From: Rostratula benghalensis
Lineage: Eukaryota; Chordata; Aves; Charadriiformes; Rostratulidae
NCBI GenBank assembly: GCA_013399305.1
Contig: VXAI01000020.1
Location: forward strand, 5,128,684 to 5,192,683
Direction: 5' to 3'
Length of the DNA stretch: 64,000 nt
Both the position numbers and the translations under genes were made by a program. Each line of letters opens with the position of its first letter. The first letter of the stretch is position 1. The notes under the pieces were generated by a model, which had not been told where the DNA came from, searched no databases, and saw nothing but the letters and a program-made list of their open reading frames with translations. Positions 1 to 12,780 of the stretch are shown here, one piece after another.

Positions 1-879
1 GAACCAATACAATAAATCAAGTGTTACTGTATTTTTAAAGGCACAGGACGTACTGTGATTGCCTGTTCTGTATTTATTTTCAGGAGTTGTTTACAGGTAA
101 GAGCTCTTAACAAAAATATTTTAAGGACATACTTGACACTTATTATTCAGCAAAATTATAGTAGTTACATTTATTTCAGTGGAATATGTGAAAGCATTAT
201 CTTGCTTACAGAAGTATTTTTGTAGGAGTAAATAATACCAGAAAACAGTAATTTGCTTTTGTGTCTAATCTTAGTATAGCTTCCTTATCTTTTATATCAG
301 TTTGATTTTTCAGCCTGTATTCGTGGTTGAGTAAAACATTCTGAAGCGCTGACTTACTTTTCAAATACCAGAATGTTGAGAAAAAACTTCTATACAGGAT
401 CGAGTGTTTCTTTTAGTTAATTTTTTCTTTCATGTGTTACAATAGATTTTCCAGGGTTTTTTTTTTTTTGTCAAAGTGAAGTTTTTTTGTCTTAGTGAAG
501 ATATAGAAATAAGTTGTTCTCAATATGTTCTAACTTCCTTTTTCTCTCTTTCGGTTGTATACAATATTTTGCGTACTAAAATTAAGCATGAAACTTTTGC
601 ATAATTATCCCAGATTTTGATATTTAATTTCAAAATTCTAAATTCTTTTAGTTTGAAGTAATGCCTTAATTGAAGAATTGGAGATGAAACAAATAAAAAA
701 GCTGTAGAGATTTTCCTGTTTGTGAGCAAGAAGAAATAAGATATGACACACTTTCTTCGTTATAAAAAGAAATAAAAATAAATTTAGTGACTTAAATTGT
801 TCTTGTTTCATAAAAAGATTTATTATTATTTTATACTCCTGCTTTAGAAGAAGTATAATTCTTTTATAGGAAACGGTTA

Positions 880-1760
880 TCATAGGAGGGAGAGAGATGA
901 GGGTGAGACGAGAGAATGAGAGGAGGGGGAGAAGGAGAAGAATGATAGAATGGTTTGAGTTGGAAGGGACCTTAAAGATCATCTTGTTCCAAGCCACCTG
1001 CAGTGGGCAGGGACACCTCCCAGGTTGTTCAAAGCCCCATCCAGCCTGGCCTTGGACACTCCCAGGGAATGAGAAAGGGAGATGGGGAAGGCAAAAGAAG
1101 TAATAGAGATAAAAAATGGAGGGGTAGAAAGGGAAAGAAGAGAGGAAAGGAAAAGAAGAGATGTACATGACAAGGAGCTGGCAGTGGCACGCTGTGGGGG
1201 TGGCCTCTCTGAAGACAGGGCTGGAGCTGCCCTGCACTGAGCGAAAGAGAAAGGAAGGCAGAAAAGGAGAGAGAAAGAGAAGAGGTAAGAGAAAAGAAAA
1301 AAAAGAAAGATAACAGAGAAGAAAAACAGGAGAGGAGAGGAGATGAGAGGGAATGAGAACAGAAAAGAGGAAAGAAAAAAGAAAAGGGAAAGAAAAGAGG
1401 AAATGAATACAGGGAAAGAAAAGAAAAGACAATGAAAAGTAGGAGGAAAAAGCAGAAATAATTGAACAGAAAACATGGGAGAAGGGAAAGAAAGAGGAGA
1501 ACTGAAGGAGGAACACTAGATAAGAAGAAAATAAGAGAGAAAAATGGGAAAACCAAATGAGAGAAAACCAAAGAGAAAAGGAAGGCAGAGAGATGTGGAG
1601 AGAAGGTAAAAGAAAGAAAAGAAAGAAAAGAAAAAAACAAAAGAGCAAAAAGAGGAGAAAAGAGAATGGAGAGAAGGAAAAGAAAGTTAAAGGAAAGAAC
1701 AGAAGAGAGAAAAGAAAATGAGATAAAAGAATAGAAAGGAAACAAGACCAACAAATCCAC
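880..1760 (+). repeat. Polypurine (GAAA/GGAA-rich) tract
   Basis: The plus strand is almost wholly A and G over roughly 880 bp. Two islands interrupt it: the CR1 fragment at 941-1070 and a mixed-base segment at about 1158-1250. It is an imperfect mixture of GAAA, GGAA and AGAG units rather than a regular microsatellite. The long minus-strand frames across it (up to 382 codons, Phe/Ser/Leu-rich) are a by-product of the base composition. Confidence 0.9.
941..1070 (-). mobile_element. CR1 LINE 3'-end fragment
   Basis: The stretch begins GATAGAATGG and continues GAGTTGGAAGGGACCTTAAA, then GTGGGCAGGGACACCTCCCA and CAGCCTGGCCTTGGACACT. This is the reverse complement of the well-known CR1 3' end, so the element points to the minus strand. 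It is about 130 bp, truncated, and sits inside the purine-only tract. Confidence 0.85.
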
Positions 1761-2852
1761 CGCGGTTGAGGAGTCTTTATCTGCATGCTGTTAGCAGCAA
1801 AGTTAGAATTTCTAACTGCCTGGAAGAGTTTGTGTGTGGTACTGGTATGTGGTAAACAAGACCCTGGAAATTACTTTCTATCAAGTAAAGACTGTAAAAT
1901 CCTTATATTAAAATAACTCAGCTTTGGTGGTTTCAGCATTGCCATTCAATTAATAGATACATTCTTTCCAGGTAAAAATTTCCATAGAAATTGTAATAAG
2001 CATTAAAAACTTCCTTACTGCTTTGGAAATCTGATTACTTAGGCAGATGGATAGTGTGGCTGAAATGGCACAACGTAACAAAGGCCAGCAGGCCACCATG
2101 TTGGCATGTGTCAATTTTTAAGAATGAGTAAATTTAATAAAACAGTTACATTAGGATAACTCAACAAGATTTTTGCAAGAGTAAAGAAAGAAAAAGAAAT
2201 CACTTTTAAGCTCGGCACAGGAATTTGTATTAATGCTTTCTCTTCTATCAAAAAGAAATATTATTGAATAAAGTAATCAAATATTGCAGTCAAGTAGCTC
2301 AACATTGAGTAACACATTCAAGACTTAAAGATTTCTGAAGTGGAAAAAGAAATCCATAATTCTCATAAAATATAAACAATATATTTAACTGTACAGTAGT
2401 TAGTGAACTTTGCTTAGCACTACTTGTTGATTATTTTCTTTAAATCATTAAATACTGACACAATTTAAGCCTTTTCTCTGAAATACGCTTTTGTATTTAT
2501 TTCAAATTTAATTCTGACAGGCCTTATACAGCATGTTAAATGTTTCTTATGTTTTCATTAATGGCTAAGGTGGAAGGAGATGACTGTACATAAGCACAGC
2601 TTCTAATTTTATAAATTTAGTTGCAATTGTTTGTAATGGCTCCGATGGGAAAACTGCATTGATATCACGTGAGAGAGCCAGCGACATGACATGAGGCTCG
2701 AGTGGAAGAATGCGTGGGGTTCCCTCAAGCTTGGTAATTCTGCCTTCCCTCAGCAGGGTGGTACATCTCCTTCTGCTCCCCTTCTCTATGTCCTCTCAGG
2801 CCAGATATAGCAGCCCAAGGGCCAGAGCTCAGGCAAGCCAGCTGCATGTGCC

Positions 2853-3263
2853 ATGGCGTTTCGGGAGCGGCTGGAGGAGCACGTTGTGTTACTGACAAAG
2901 GGTGAAATACAGGCCTTGCTCTCTATTTCTGAGGAGTCTGAAACGGGAACCAGTTGTGTCAGTCTGAGGCCATCCTTCTCTAGTTACTGTAAATTAGTCT
3001 TGCAGCAGAAAGAAGAATCCCACTCTCTCCAAGCTGCTTTTTCCTGTGCTGGGCTGCCCACCTCCCTGGGTGCTGGCACAAGCATTCACATGGCCGTTTG
3101 GGGAAGTAATCAAGATTTAAGAGAGAGAAAAAAAGGGTGCAGGGCAGGAGAAAGGATATCATGGAGGCAGGAACATGCTGTCTGCCTTAGAGGGAAGTCG
3201 GGCTGCTGTGCTGACTGGCAAAGCTGGCAGAGTGCTATAAGCCTAGTACTACACTTGGTGTGA
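2853..3263 (+). other. Open frame in front of a CR1 copy, possibly its ORF1 relic
   Basis: A 136-codon frame beginning MAFRERLEEHVVLLTKGEIQ precedes the CR1 element that becomes recognisable from about 3300. The first 40 residues are charged and helix-like, while the rest is less protein-like. It may be the 5' region or ORF1 remnant of the same CR1 copy. A chance frame is also possible. I see no match to a cellular gene. Confidence 0.2.
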
Positions 3264-3299
3264 AGCCTGCCTGTAGTGAAAGCTGAAAGTACTCCATTG

Positions 3300-5545
3300 C
3301 CTAACATACAGGTACACAGAGGAACTATCACTGCCACCACTGGCAATGGAGGTGTTCTTCTCAATCCTGCCAGTGAGGTGGAAATGGTCAGGTGGCAGAG
3401 GTCGCATCCCTCGAGTCAACGTGTAGCTGGATGGCTGGTGTCACAGAGAGAGCCATGGTACTCTCTTTGAGGAATATAGACTGCTGAACAAGGACAGGAT
3501 CTGTGAGATAGAGTATGGCATGAACTGATGAGTATGGGATGCTGCAATATGAAGAGAAATGGTGGATGGGGAACATTGAGGAAGTGTCTTGGAAGAACAT
3601 GATTGGGTAAACCTTGCACAGTCCTTATGCAAGCAGTATGACTGGGGAATCCCTTTCCAATATCTGTACAGAAATGCACAGAGCATGGGAAACAAGCAGG
3701 AGGAATTGCAAGTCTGTGTTCATTTGCAGAGTTTCTTGGAGTTACAGAGGCATTGTGCATAGTTCACACAATGGAGCTCTGCCATCGATAGGTGGATGGG
3801 TACAGGCTAGCAAAGAGGGGCAATGCATCTAAAGAAGAGATGGGAGTGCATAGTGCTTTGCCTTGGAATGGGTACTGAGCCTGTCAGGCACTTAACAGAG
3901 ATCAGAGGGCAGAACAACAGGAGTAATGTTGTGGTAGACATCTGCTGCAGACCACCTGTCCAAGAAGAAGTAGATGAGGCCTTTAAGTAACTGCTGGGGG
4001 CCTTGCAGTTATTGTAGACCATGTAGTTGTGGGGAACATAAGCAAGCCATGACATTCCTGAAAGTCAATTTCTTGATGCAGGCAGTTGATGACCCAACTA
4101 AGGGACATGCTGTCCTGGACTCGTTACACATGAACAAGTGAAAACTGATTGAAAGTATGAAGGTTGATAACCATCTTGGCTATGCTGGATTATGAGACTA
4201 TGGACAAAAGGGACCAGGAAAGCTGTTTTATCTTCCTCGTTGAATAAGATTGGCCCATTCCAATGCGTGGAAAGTCAAGCCAATGTGGCAGAAAGCCAAT
4301 ATGAATGAGCAAGGGCAAATCAAACATGACTGGCCTCTTCTCCTTCTATGATCAGATGGCTGGTTCAGTTCATGAGAGGAGAGCAGTGGATGTTGCTTAC
4401 ATTGTCTTTAGCAAGATCTTTGGCATCATCTACTGTACTATCTTCACGTTCATACTGGTGAGATATTAACTCAGCAAGTGGACAACAATATGAATGGAAA
4501 TTTGCCTGGACTGCAGGGTGTGAAGCATTTTGGTCAAAGGTGCTAATTCCAGTTGGTGACCAGTTACTAAGTGGTGTTGCTCAGGCATTGATACTGCTGC
4601 TGTTATTGTTGAATGTTGTTACTAAACATCTGGACAATGGGACAGAGTGCACATTCAGCAAGTTGTGAGATGATCTTCAACTGGAGTGAGTGGTTGGTAC
4701 TCCTGAACACTGGGCTGCTGCTCAGAGGAATCAAGACAGCAGGAAATTGTACTAACAGGAACCTCATGAAATTCAACAAAGGCAAGAACAAACTCCTTCA
4801 TCTGGTACGTAGTAACCCATGCAGCAGTACTGGCTGGGGGCTAACTGGCTAGAAATCAGCTTTGCAGAAAATGACCCAGGAGTCTTGATGGTTAAAAAGC
4901 CGGGTGTTAGTCCCCCAATATGCCCTTGCAGCAAAGAAGGCCAAGCTCATATTGGGCTGTGTTAGTAGGAGCGTGGCCAGCACATAAAGTGAACTGACCC
5001 TTCCCCTCTGTTCAGCACTTGTGAGACCATATGTGGAGTACCATGTCCAGTTTTGGGCCCCCTAGAATGGGAAGGAGATTGATATACCAGAGTGAGCCCA
5101 ACACAGGTTCACCAAGACGGCTGGAGACAAGAGCACATGATGTATGAGGAAAGGCTGAAGGAGTAGGCCTTGTTCACAGAGGAGAAGACTCAGGGAGATC
5201 CCATGGCAGTCCACAGCTCACTAATGGGAGGGTATAGAGAAAGCAGAGCCAGACATTTCTTGGATGTTGCACAATGACAGCATGAGAGGCAAAGAATGAC
5301 AGGCAACAGATGCAAATTGTAACATGTAAAATTCTGATATGATACTAAGAGAAATATTTTCCCAGGGAGAGCAGTTAAGCCCAGGAGAAAGTTGTCTAGA
5401 GAGGCCGTAAAGTCTCCATTCTTGGAGACGGCACAAAACTAGACAAGCCTCAGATCCAAGCGGTCCTGTTTTGAGCAGGAGATTGATCTAGATGACTTCT
5501 GGAAGTTCCTTGCAATGTAAATTAGGCTACGATTATATGAGTGTG
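3300..5545 (+). mobile_element. Long degenerate CR1 LINE copy
   Basis: Several pieces line up in order with CR1 ORF2 and its 3' end. AGCATGGGAAACAAGCAGGA (about 3684) is followed by GAGAGCAGTGGATGTTGCTT (about 4378). ACAGGAACCTCATGAAATTC (about 4756) encodes the usual NLMKFNKGK. Then come TATGAGGAAAGGCTGAAGG (about 5141) and a 3' end near GATGACTTCTGGAAGTTCC (about 5489). Many stops and shifts show it is dead. It is the longest CR1 copy in the window. The 5' limit is uncertain and may reach back to about 2690. Confidence 0.8.
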
Positions 5546-7424
5546 TGAACCTTGGTGAAGCTGAATGCTTTTAAAAATAGTCGTAATGTTGTTTTGGGGG
5601 GGTTTTTTGGTTCTTTTTGGGGAGTTGGGTATTTTTTTATTTTGCATTTCACTAACCATTTATATCTCAATAACTTACACATTCTTAAAGCACTACAGAA
5701 AAAGTTGTGGAGACTGGCCAGTTAAAACAAATTAAACAAGAGAACTTGGGATAATTTCATAGAGTTCCCTTGTGTAGGATGATTAAATTTTAGAGGCCAA
5801 AAGGCATTTGGTGATTACTGAGTATGTCTTGTTCAGTGCAGTCACTTTCCTTTCCACCTTAATTTTTTTTTTTGAAGGGTAAGCTTCACCCAACTTGAAG
5901 CCAAGAATATTTGGAAGGGTGGGGTGGTTTTTTCGCTTTATACATTGCACATTTTGTGGCAATGTTTTTCTTTGGTTTAGTACATTTTTGATTGTAGCAC
6001 AGTCATTACTTCATTTTTCTAAACACATGTATTTAAAACCCACAAGGGCCTGTGAAATCTGAAACTAAAATAAGACATCATATATATCAAAACCATAGTT
6101 TCTTTAAGAAAGTAATTTTTTAACCTCTACTACAGAGTTCCTTTTATGTGGCAGGATTTTTTTTTCCTTTCTTTATAACTTTGTCCTTCATGGTGATCAT
6201 TGGTAATAGAGGAGAAAATGAATAATGTACTACTGCTTTTTAATTAAATCAGTTAAAACTATTGAAAGGTAATGTTTTAGTAGAAGAGCAAAGACAGAAA
6301 TGTATGTTTTTGAATAGGAAGACACTGTCAGAGAGAACCGTATTATTTGACCAGTATAAGAACTTGCTACACAAAGAAATCAAATGGTTTCTTTCAAGTG
6401 ATGTTGAATAAGGGGGGTGTTCTCAGTCCAGAGGACAGCTTAGCTATCATGACCATCTCTGACACAAGCTGATTTCTTGTTCTTTTAGGATAATTTTCAT
6501 GCTGAAAGATTTTTCTTTGAGGATTATTTCAAAAGGTACTCTTTGAATCTTTGCTTGCATCTTTCAAAAACATGTTCAAAATGTCCTTTTTTTTTGTTAG
6601 CATTGTTTTTTTTTCTTGTATTATTTGTACTACATCTAATGAAATGGGAAGCATTCAAAGTACAGAGATGCGTGTACTATATATCCTTTCTTTGAGATCT
6701 TTCTTCACAAAGAAATAAAACTGGAGGTTTTCCCAGGTGTTATAGAACACAAAGAAGTGTAAACTTTCTCTGTAAAACTTGTATTCTCATTTCCTTTCTG
6801 GTCAAGGAATGCTTGTTGCCATATGTGAATATCGTTTAAAGAGGTGTCATGGTGTTTCAAGCATACTTTTCAGAACATTAAACATATTCAGGGAGACCTA
6901 CTCAGAGCATGGCTGACAAAGGGCAAAGGTAATCAGCAAAAAAACATGGGTAGGGATATTTAAATTTCAGGAAAGTATGTTTGTATATTTCTGTTTGCAG
7001 AGGATAACATGCCTTTGGTATGATATGTTTGTGTGATTTTTATATTTTCTACTCAAATTTACCCACTATCCTGCTAGCCTCTTGCTTTCAAATACATTAT
7101 AAACCTATGTAAATTTGGATCTCTATAGGATATTTTTCCTTCAAAAACATTACTTTAAGAAATAATTCTTTCCAGGGAAAATCCGTGTCAATAACTGAAA
7201 AATTATATTCAAGAACACTTAAATTTACAAAGGTTCTGGAACTTTCATATGTAAAGGCTTTCTTGAGAGAGAAAATGGTTTTAAAAAGAAAAGAAAAAAC
7301 CTCACTGTCTTGAGGACTACTGAGATTTGGGATGAACTGTTGTTTGTGGGGCATTTTGTTTCATTGTTTTACATAACTCGTAATAAAACTCTGTTCTCAC
7401 CCTCTGGTTTCACAACAGATTAAC

Positions 7425-7444
7425 TTTTTTTTTTTTTTTTTTTT
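7425..7444. repeat. T20 homopolymer
   Basis: Twenty consecutive T, about 140 bp before the CR1 copy at 7580. Confidence 0.9.
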
Positions 7445-7579
7445 CTTTTTAATTTTATGTAAAAGTTACTGTGGCTATTGTCACCAGGTACCAGGTTTGA
7501 CACCATCACAAGTTTTCCCAGGCTGCCAACACCAGGAGATACAATATGATTTGTTCTAGTTATTAGAAAGACTCATTAT

Positions 7580-8265
7580 TAGTGTTGTGAGGTGCTAGAA
7601 CTTCATATAGCCTGGTGTCAGACCACAGAGGCTTCTAAAAATAAGCCAGCAATGTGCCCTTGTCACCAAGAGGGCCAGTGGAATTCTAGGCTGCATAGGG
7701 AAGAGGTGGAGGGAGGTCATTCTCCGCTTCTACTCTGCACTGGTGAGACCACAACTGGAATACTGCATCCAGTTCTGCGCTCCCCAGTTCAAGAGAGACA
7801 GGGAACTACTGGAGAGAGTCCAGAGCAGGGCAACAAAGATGATTAAGGGATTGGAGCATCTCCCTTATGAGGAAAGGCTGAGGGAGCTGGGATTCTTTAG
7901 CCTGGAGAAGAGAAGGCTGCGGGGCAACCTTCTTGATGCTTAGAAGTATCTCAAGGGTGGGTTGAAGGAGGATGGATCCGGACTCTTTTCAGTGGTTCCC
8001 AGTGACAGGACAAGGGGCAACAGACACAAGCTGGAACATAGGAAGTTCCATTTGAATACGAGGAAAAACTTCTTTCCAGTGAGGGTGAGAGAGCACTGGA
8101 ACAGGCTGACCAGAGAGGTTTTGTAGTCCCCTTCTCTGGAGAACTCCAAGACCCACCTGGATGCAGTGCTGAGTAATGTGCTCTGGGCAATCCTGCTTTA
8201 GTAGGGGAGTTGGACTGGATGGTCTCTAGAGGTCCCTTCCAACCCTGACAATTCTGTGATTCTTT
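7580..8265 (+). mobile_element. CR1 LINE, 5'-truncated
   Basis: The copy encodes the C-terminal part of CR1 reverse transcriptase, with [20 protein letters not shown] followed by [19 protein letters not shown]. It ends with GGTCCCTTCCAACCCTGACA and the short ATTCTGTGATTCT tail. It is about 690 bp and better preserved than most copies here. Its 3' end closely resembles the copy at 63760-64000, in opposite orientation. Confidence 0.93.
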
Positions 8266-11200
8266 GAAATGTCTGTCAAAATACATTGTGCAGAGCAGAG
8301 AACAGACCTGATGTGTTTGCAGTAGTCTTTACCTGTGAGGGAAAAAAAAAAGGGATTAGATACACCATAGTTGCTGCAATACAGCTAAGGGAGAAAACCT
8401 AAGTCTATGTCATCATTTGCAAAAGTGATCCAAATTTTTTCTACTGAGAGAGACTTAGAATAAAAATTTATGGGTAGTCATAAATCAGGTACCAGCCTGG
8501 CAAACTCTTAAAGAAAGAAAATAACCTTTTCTTGTCAGCATCTCGTCTTGTTGTCATGTCACCTTCAACTAGCAGTTTTGTTCATTTTTCCACCTAGTAA
8601 TCACTGCACACAATGGCTGTATGTAGTTGTACAAATAGCCCAGAGGGAGAGTGGTTATGGCAGAAGGATCCTAGAATTGGTCAAAATAAGTCTTAAGGAT
8701 AGTGGCGTAACCTCCAGTATTTGTTTATTGTGTATATCCTTTCAGAGAAGACTTCAGTAATCTTTGTGTGTCTCCCTGGATGGCTGCTTGCCATCCCTGT
8801 AAGAGAAGACACCATTGTTTTAATGGTTCTGTAATGATAAGAGATAGGGGACAGTTGTTTGTTCTGTGAAAGTAGTTTCAGCTCCAACTCCTCTGGTTCC
8901 AGGTTTGGTGAATTCAAAATGTAGAACCAGACTAGGTGAGTTAGTAAATTGTATTTTCTAAATGCAAAAAATACCCTTACATGATACTTGGCTTGAATTT
9001 AGTATCCACTCCAGTATTGCTCCAGATAATTTCACAGTTGGAGTACAATGAAAAGATTCAGGTTCTTGGTGATTTATCAGACACTTTAGTCACCTGTGAT
9101 TCCAGCTGTTTGTAACTGACAAGCTACAATGGGCAAGGGCCAAGTTCATCACTTCAGACATTTGGGATTCCCTACTTTGGTTAACTTCACTGAAAGGTGG
9201 TATGTCAGTTCTGCTAACTTGTGAGACAGATGCAAGGTATCTATGACAGATGGGTTATGTTTTAGCAAGTCTACTAGTCCTTGTTTTTTCCATCATATTA
9301 ATAATATTTGTGTTTCCATCTTATCTGGTGTAGAAAAACAAGAAGTCTATATAAGGGTTGACTCTGAAGTCCAGTCAGTTGTACATGTAATGGGTCTTTT
9401 CCCCTCTGATCTTCTGGGATTTGTTTGCAGTCTGTGAGACTATGATCAAATCAGCTGTTCTGGTCTGTCTCGTTGCCTGATAGCTGTGAGCTTTCTGGAT
9501 TACTTTCTCTGCTCAATAGTAGTAGCCCTGTCTGTGATATTTGAGGGCTAATAGTCCAGTGCCACATGTGAAGCATAAGTAGGACCAGAGATGTAAAAAT
9601 TTTCTTTCGGGTTGCTGTCCAAATGAGAACAAAACTGATGCTCATTTTGGCTAACATAGATAAAACTGATTAAAAACATAAATTATTTTTAAAATAAATA
9701 TATCTCTTTCAATAAATGTCTATTAATCCTTTGAAATAAATGTAAAGATCCAATTTGGAAAGCTTATATTTGGAATAAACCTTAAGTATAGTTTATTCAA
9801 ACTCTATAAATAATATGCTATTTATATGCACTTAAATTTCTATAAAATTTTAGCAAATAACTGTTTAAGGCTTAAGACTTTATATATTATGACTTTATTA
9901 TTTTAGTGGCTAAGAATTCAGAACATAAATAGTTTTGACAGTCATGCCAACTGTAGGTATCAAGGGTATTTTCTGTAGATCTCATTAGTAGTCCCTTTAT
10001 AATTAAGCCACTGGTTGGAAGTTAAAAAAGTAAAATGTTTTTTTCTTGTTCCAATTTATGAATAAAAACTTTGTGTGAGAGGGTGAGATCTACCAGCTCT
10101 ACAGTTTCACGAGTCTTTACATAAAAATAGTAGATGGTTCCCTAGCCACCTACTACCCACATACTAAAAGATAATCTTTTTATTGTTTAATAAATTTTGT
10201 TGGATACGTAATATTTTGAAAAGCCTCAATTTTTTCCCTTTCTACCCAACACATCTATTATATTTTCATTCAGCATTTAAAAGCCCAGAGTTTAATCAAA
10301 TTCCAGTTGCTTTCCAAAAATGACTTAACACAAATAAGTACCCTTGTAATGATTCAGTAAATACGTCACTATTGCTATTTTAACATCAGAAAATACAACT
10401 TAGGTGAATTTTGGAAAGTTCAGTTAGGTAATTGCTGAGTGTACTTACAGTCTTGTGATTAGCAAAAAGTAGTATCACCTTAAAGCTCTATTTATTTGCT
10501 GATTGGGGTGTTTTAATCATTTCAAGCAATGAACAAATTAACCTTGCAGTAGGAAAATAAATGGAAAAAAATGCAGAAGCAAGATTTAAATTGATTGTTC
10601 AAATCATGTTTTCTGTTTGATAATTGCAATTGGTTCAGTTTGACTTAACATGTTTAGTTCATGGTTTTGCTGTCTGCTGAAAGAAGGTCTAACTCTGAAT
10701 GAAATTTTACCTGGAACACATAGTCTGTATTTAACGTTGGATGAGAAGCAGATACAATGCTTGCAGTCTTCCTGAGTAGGGATCTGCAAAATAACCAGGG
10801 AAGACTGTGGAGACTTCGTCATCGTGTGATTTGATTTGTTTAGACTAACTTGAAGCTTTTATGGCTGAGAAGTTTGTAGATGGTTGGCAGGGAATCTTGT
10901 ACTCATCAGCATTGTTTTGAGCCATTTACTCTGTGCTCCCTACTTCCCTCTGTGCCAAGGGAAGGGTCCTGTGCCTGTGATGTTTGAATACAGTAAAAAT
11001 GTCTGGAGTATTTTCTCAGTCTTCTGTTTGCTGGGCATTTCCTGGTTCTTCCTCCCAAGCCCAGTCTCTAACAGTGGCTGCAGCACTGCCAGCTCAGTCA
11101 AGTGTGGCTGGAGGAGGAGAGCAGCTCTGGAGTGATAACCTGCAGTTTGCCCGTCGTCTTGATGTATAGGAGAGCTCTCATCTTCTCTTGGTATTGCTGC

Positions 11201-11599
11201 TTAGGTTCCTGGTGCTGTTGTGTCACTTCCAAACTGGGTTGTGGCTACAGTCTTATAAGAGAAGTTCGGACATTTTGCTGGCACATGGTAACAAGACCAC
11301 GGGCTCCTTGAAGATTGTGGGAAAACTTTTCTTGCTTCATCACACTGAGCATCCAGTACTGCGTGTGTTGCTCTATGAAATGCTTCAGCAAGCAGTGGGC
11401 GTCTAACCATCTAGTCAATGCTCCAGCATTTCTGGCTGCTGTGTGTTTTGGAAAAAGTATACTTAGGGTATATGGTTAACCTCAGGCTTAAACAAAATTT
11501 TGATTTATTAAAGAGATAAAGAAACCTAGGATAAAGTGCTGGGCATGTGCTCGAGAGATCGTTCAAGACAAATGCTAACACTGGAACAGGTTCCAGTAT

Positions 11600-12480
11600 A
11601 CAGAATCATAGAATTAGTTAGGCTGGAAAAGACCTTTAAGAACATTGAGTCCAAATGTTAAACTAACACTGCCAATTCCACCACTAAACATATCACTAAG
11701 TACCATATCTACATGTTTTTTAAATACCTCCAGGGACGCTGACTCCAACACTTTCCTGAGCAGCCTCTTCCAGTGCTTGACAACACTTTCAGTGAAGAAA
11801 TTTATTCTAATATCTAATCTAAACCTTCTCTGACATAACTTGAGGCCATTTCCTCTTGTTCTATTGCTTATTTTACTTGGGAGAAGAGGCCGACCCTCCA
11901 CCTCCTCAGCATCCTGCAGGCTGAACAACCACAGCTCCCTCAGCCGCTCTTCAAAAGACTTGTGCTTGAGACCCTTCATCAGCTTTGATGCTCTTCTTTG
12001 GACACGCTCCAGCACCTCAATGTCTTTCCAGTGCCAAGTACAGGGGGAATTCCCTTCCCTAGTGCTGCTGGCAACCCTATTTCTGATACAATCCAGAATG
12101 CTATTGGCCTTCTTGGCCACCTGGGTATACTGCTGGCTCATATTTAGCCTACAGGGGACCAACACCCCCAGGTCCTTTTCCGACAGGCAGCTTTGAGGCC
12201 ACTCTTCCCCAAGCGTGCAGTGTTGCATGGGGTTGTTTTCATGCTAGTACAGGGCCTGGCACTTGTCCTCTTGAACCTCAGTAAGATTGACTTTGGCCAA
12301 TTGGTTCAGCCTCCTCTGAAGATCCTTTCTGCCCACAGGCAGATCAACACTTCCCTCGAGTTGGTGTTGTCTGCAAACTTACTGTGGGTGTACTTTTCCC
12401 CCTTGTCCAGATCGTTGATAAAGATGTTAAATACACCTGGCTCCAGTTCTATACCAGCCAGCATTGGTGTGTATTTGATC
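11600..12480 (-). mobile_element. CR1 LINE, 5'-truncated
   Basis: In plus orientation the element starts with its 3' end, CAGAATCATAGAATTAG, and runs to about 12480. Its minus strand retains a 204-codon frame (11614-12228). The frame includes LERVQRRASKLMKGLKHKSF, EERLRELWLFSL and the NSILDCIRNRV motif, all typical of the CR1 reverse transcriptase C-terminus. It belongs to a different subfamily from the copy at 7580. The reading frames on the opposite strand here are shadows. Confidence 0.92.
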
Positions 12481-12639
12481 TTCTGATGAAGGTCATTTTA
12501 GAAACTTCCTTACTTTGTTCTGGTGTAGATTAAAACAACAACAGCTACATTCACACTTTTAGATGATCTGTGAACTTTCTTTTTCTTCCCCCAGTGGCCA
12601 TTAAGACCGTTTATCTCCACTGACTTCCAAGAGCATTTT

Positions 12640-12780
12640 ATGTTTTTCTGAAAAGTTACCATTATGCCTTCTTTTACTCTTCTCTTTTCTGGACAACACA
12701 AATATGTTTTCTAAACCTTCCTCATAAGTCTCACTTTCTTTATCTGTTATCACTTTTGTTCTTCTTTAGATATTTTTTTT
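12640..12780 (-). mobile_element. Possible ancient CR1/L3-like fragment
   Basis: The stretch CTTCTCTTTTCTGGACAACA followed by ATGTTTTCTAAACCTTCCTC resembles the reversed 'CTTCTCTTCTCCAGACTAAA ... TTTTCTAAACCT' segment of old CR1/L3 elements. The match is short and diverged. Confidence 0.3.

Noticed and set aside
84..96. Micro-exon-like GAGTTGTTTACAG between TTTTCAG and GTAAGA
   Set aside because: Thirteen nt would have to encode the residues just before SGTSPL of ASXL2, but the fitting phase gives VVY instead of the expected KEI/R. No other support.
638..1786. Minus-strand frame of 382 codons (and nested frames of 243 and 165)
   Set aside because: It is rich in Phe, Ser and Leu because the other strand is a polypurine tract. 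It crosses a CR1 insertion in the opposite sense and has no domain.
11840..12196. Plus-strand frame of 118 codons
   Set aside because: Shadow of the CR1 reverse-transcriptase frame on the minus strand.
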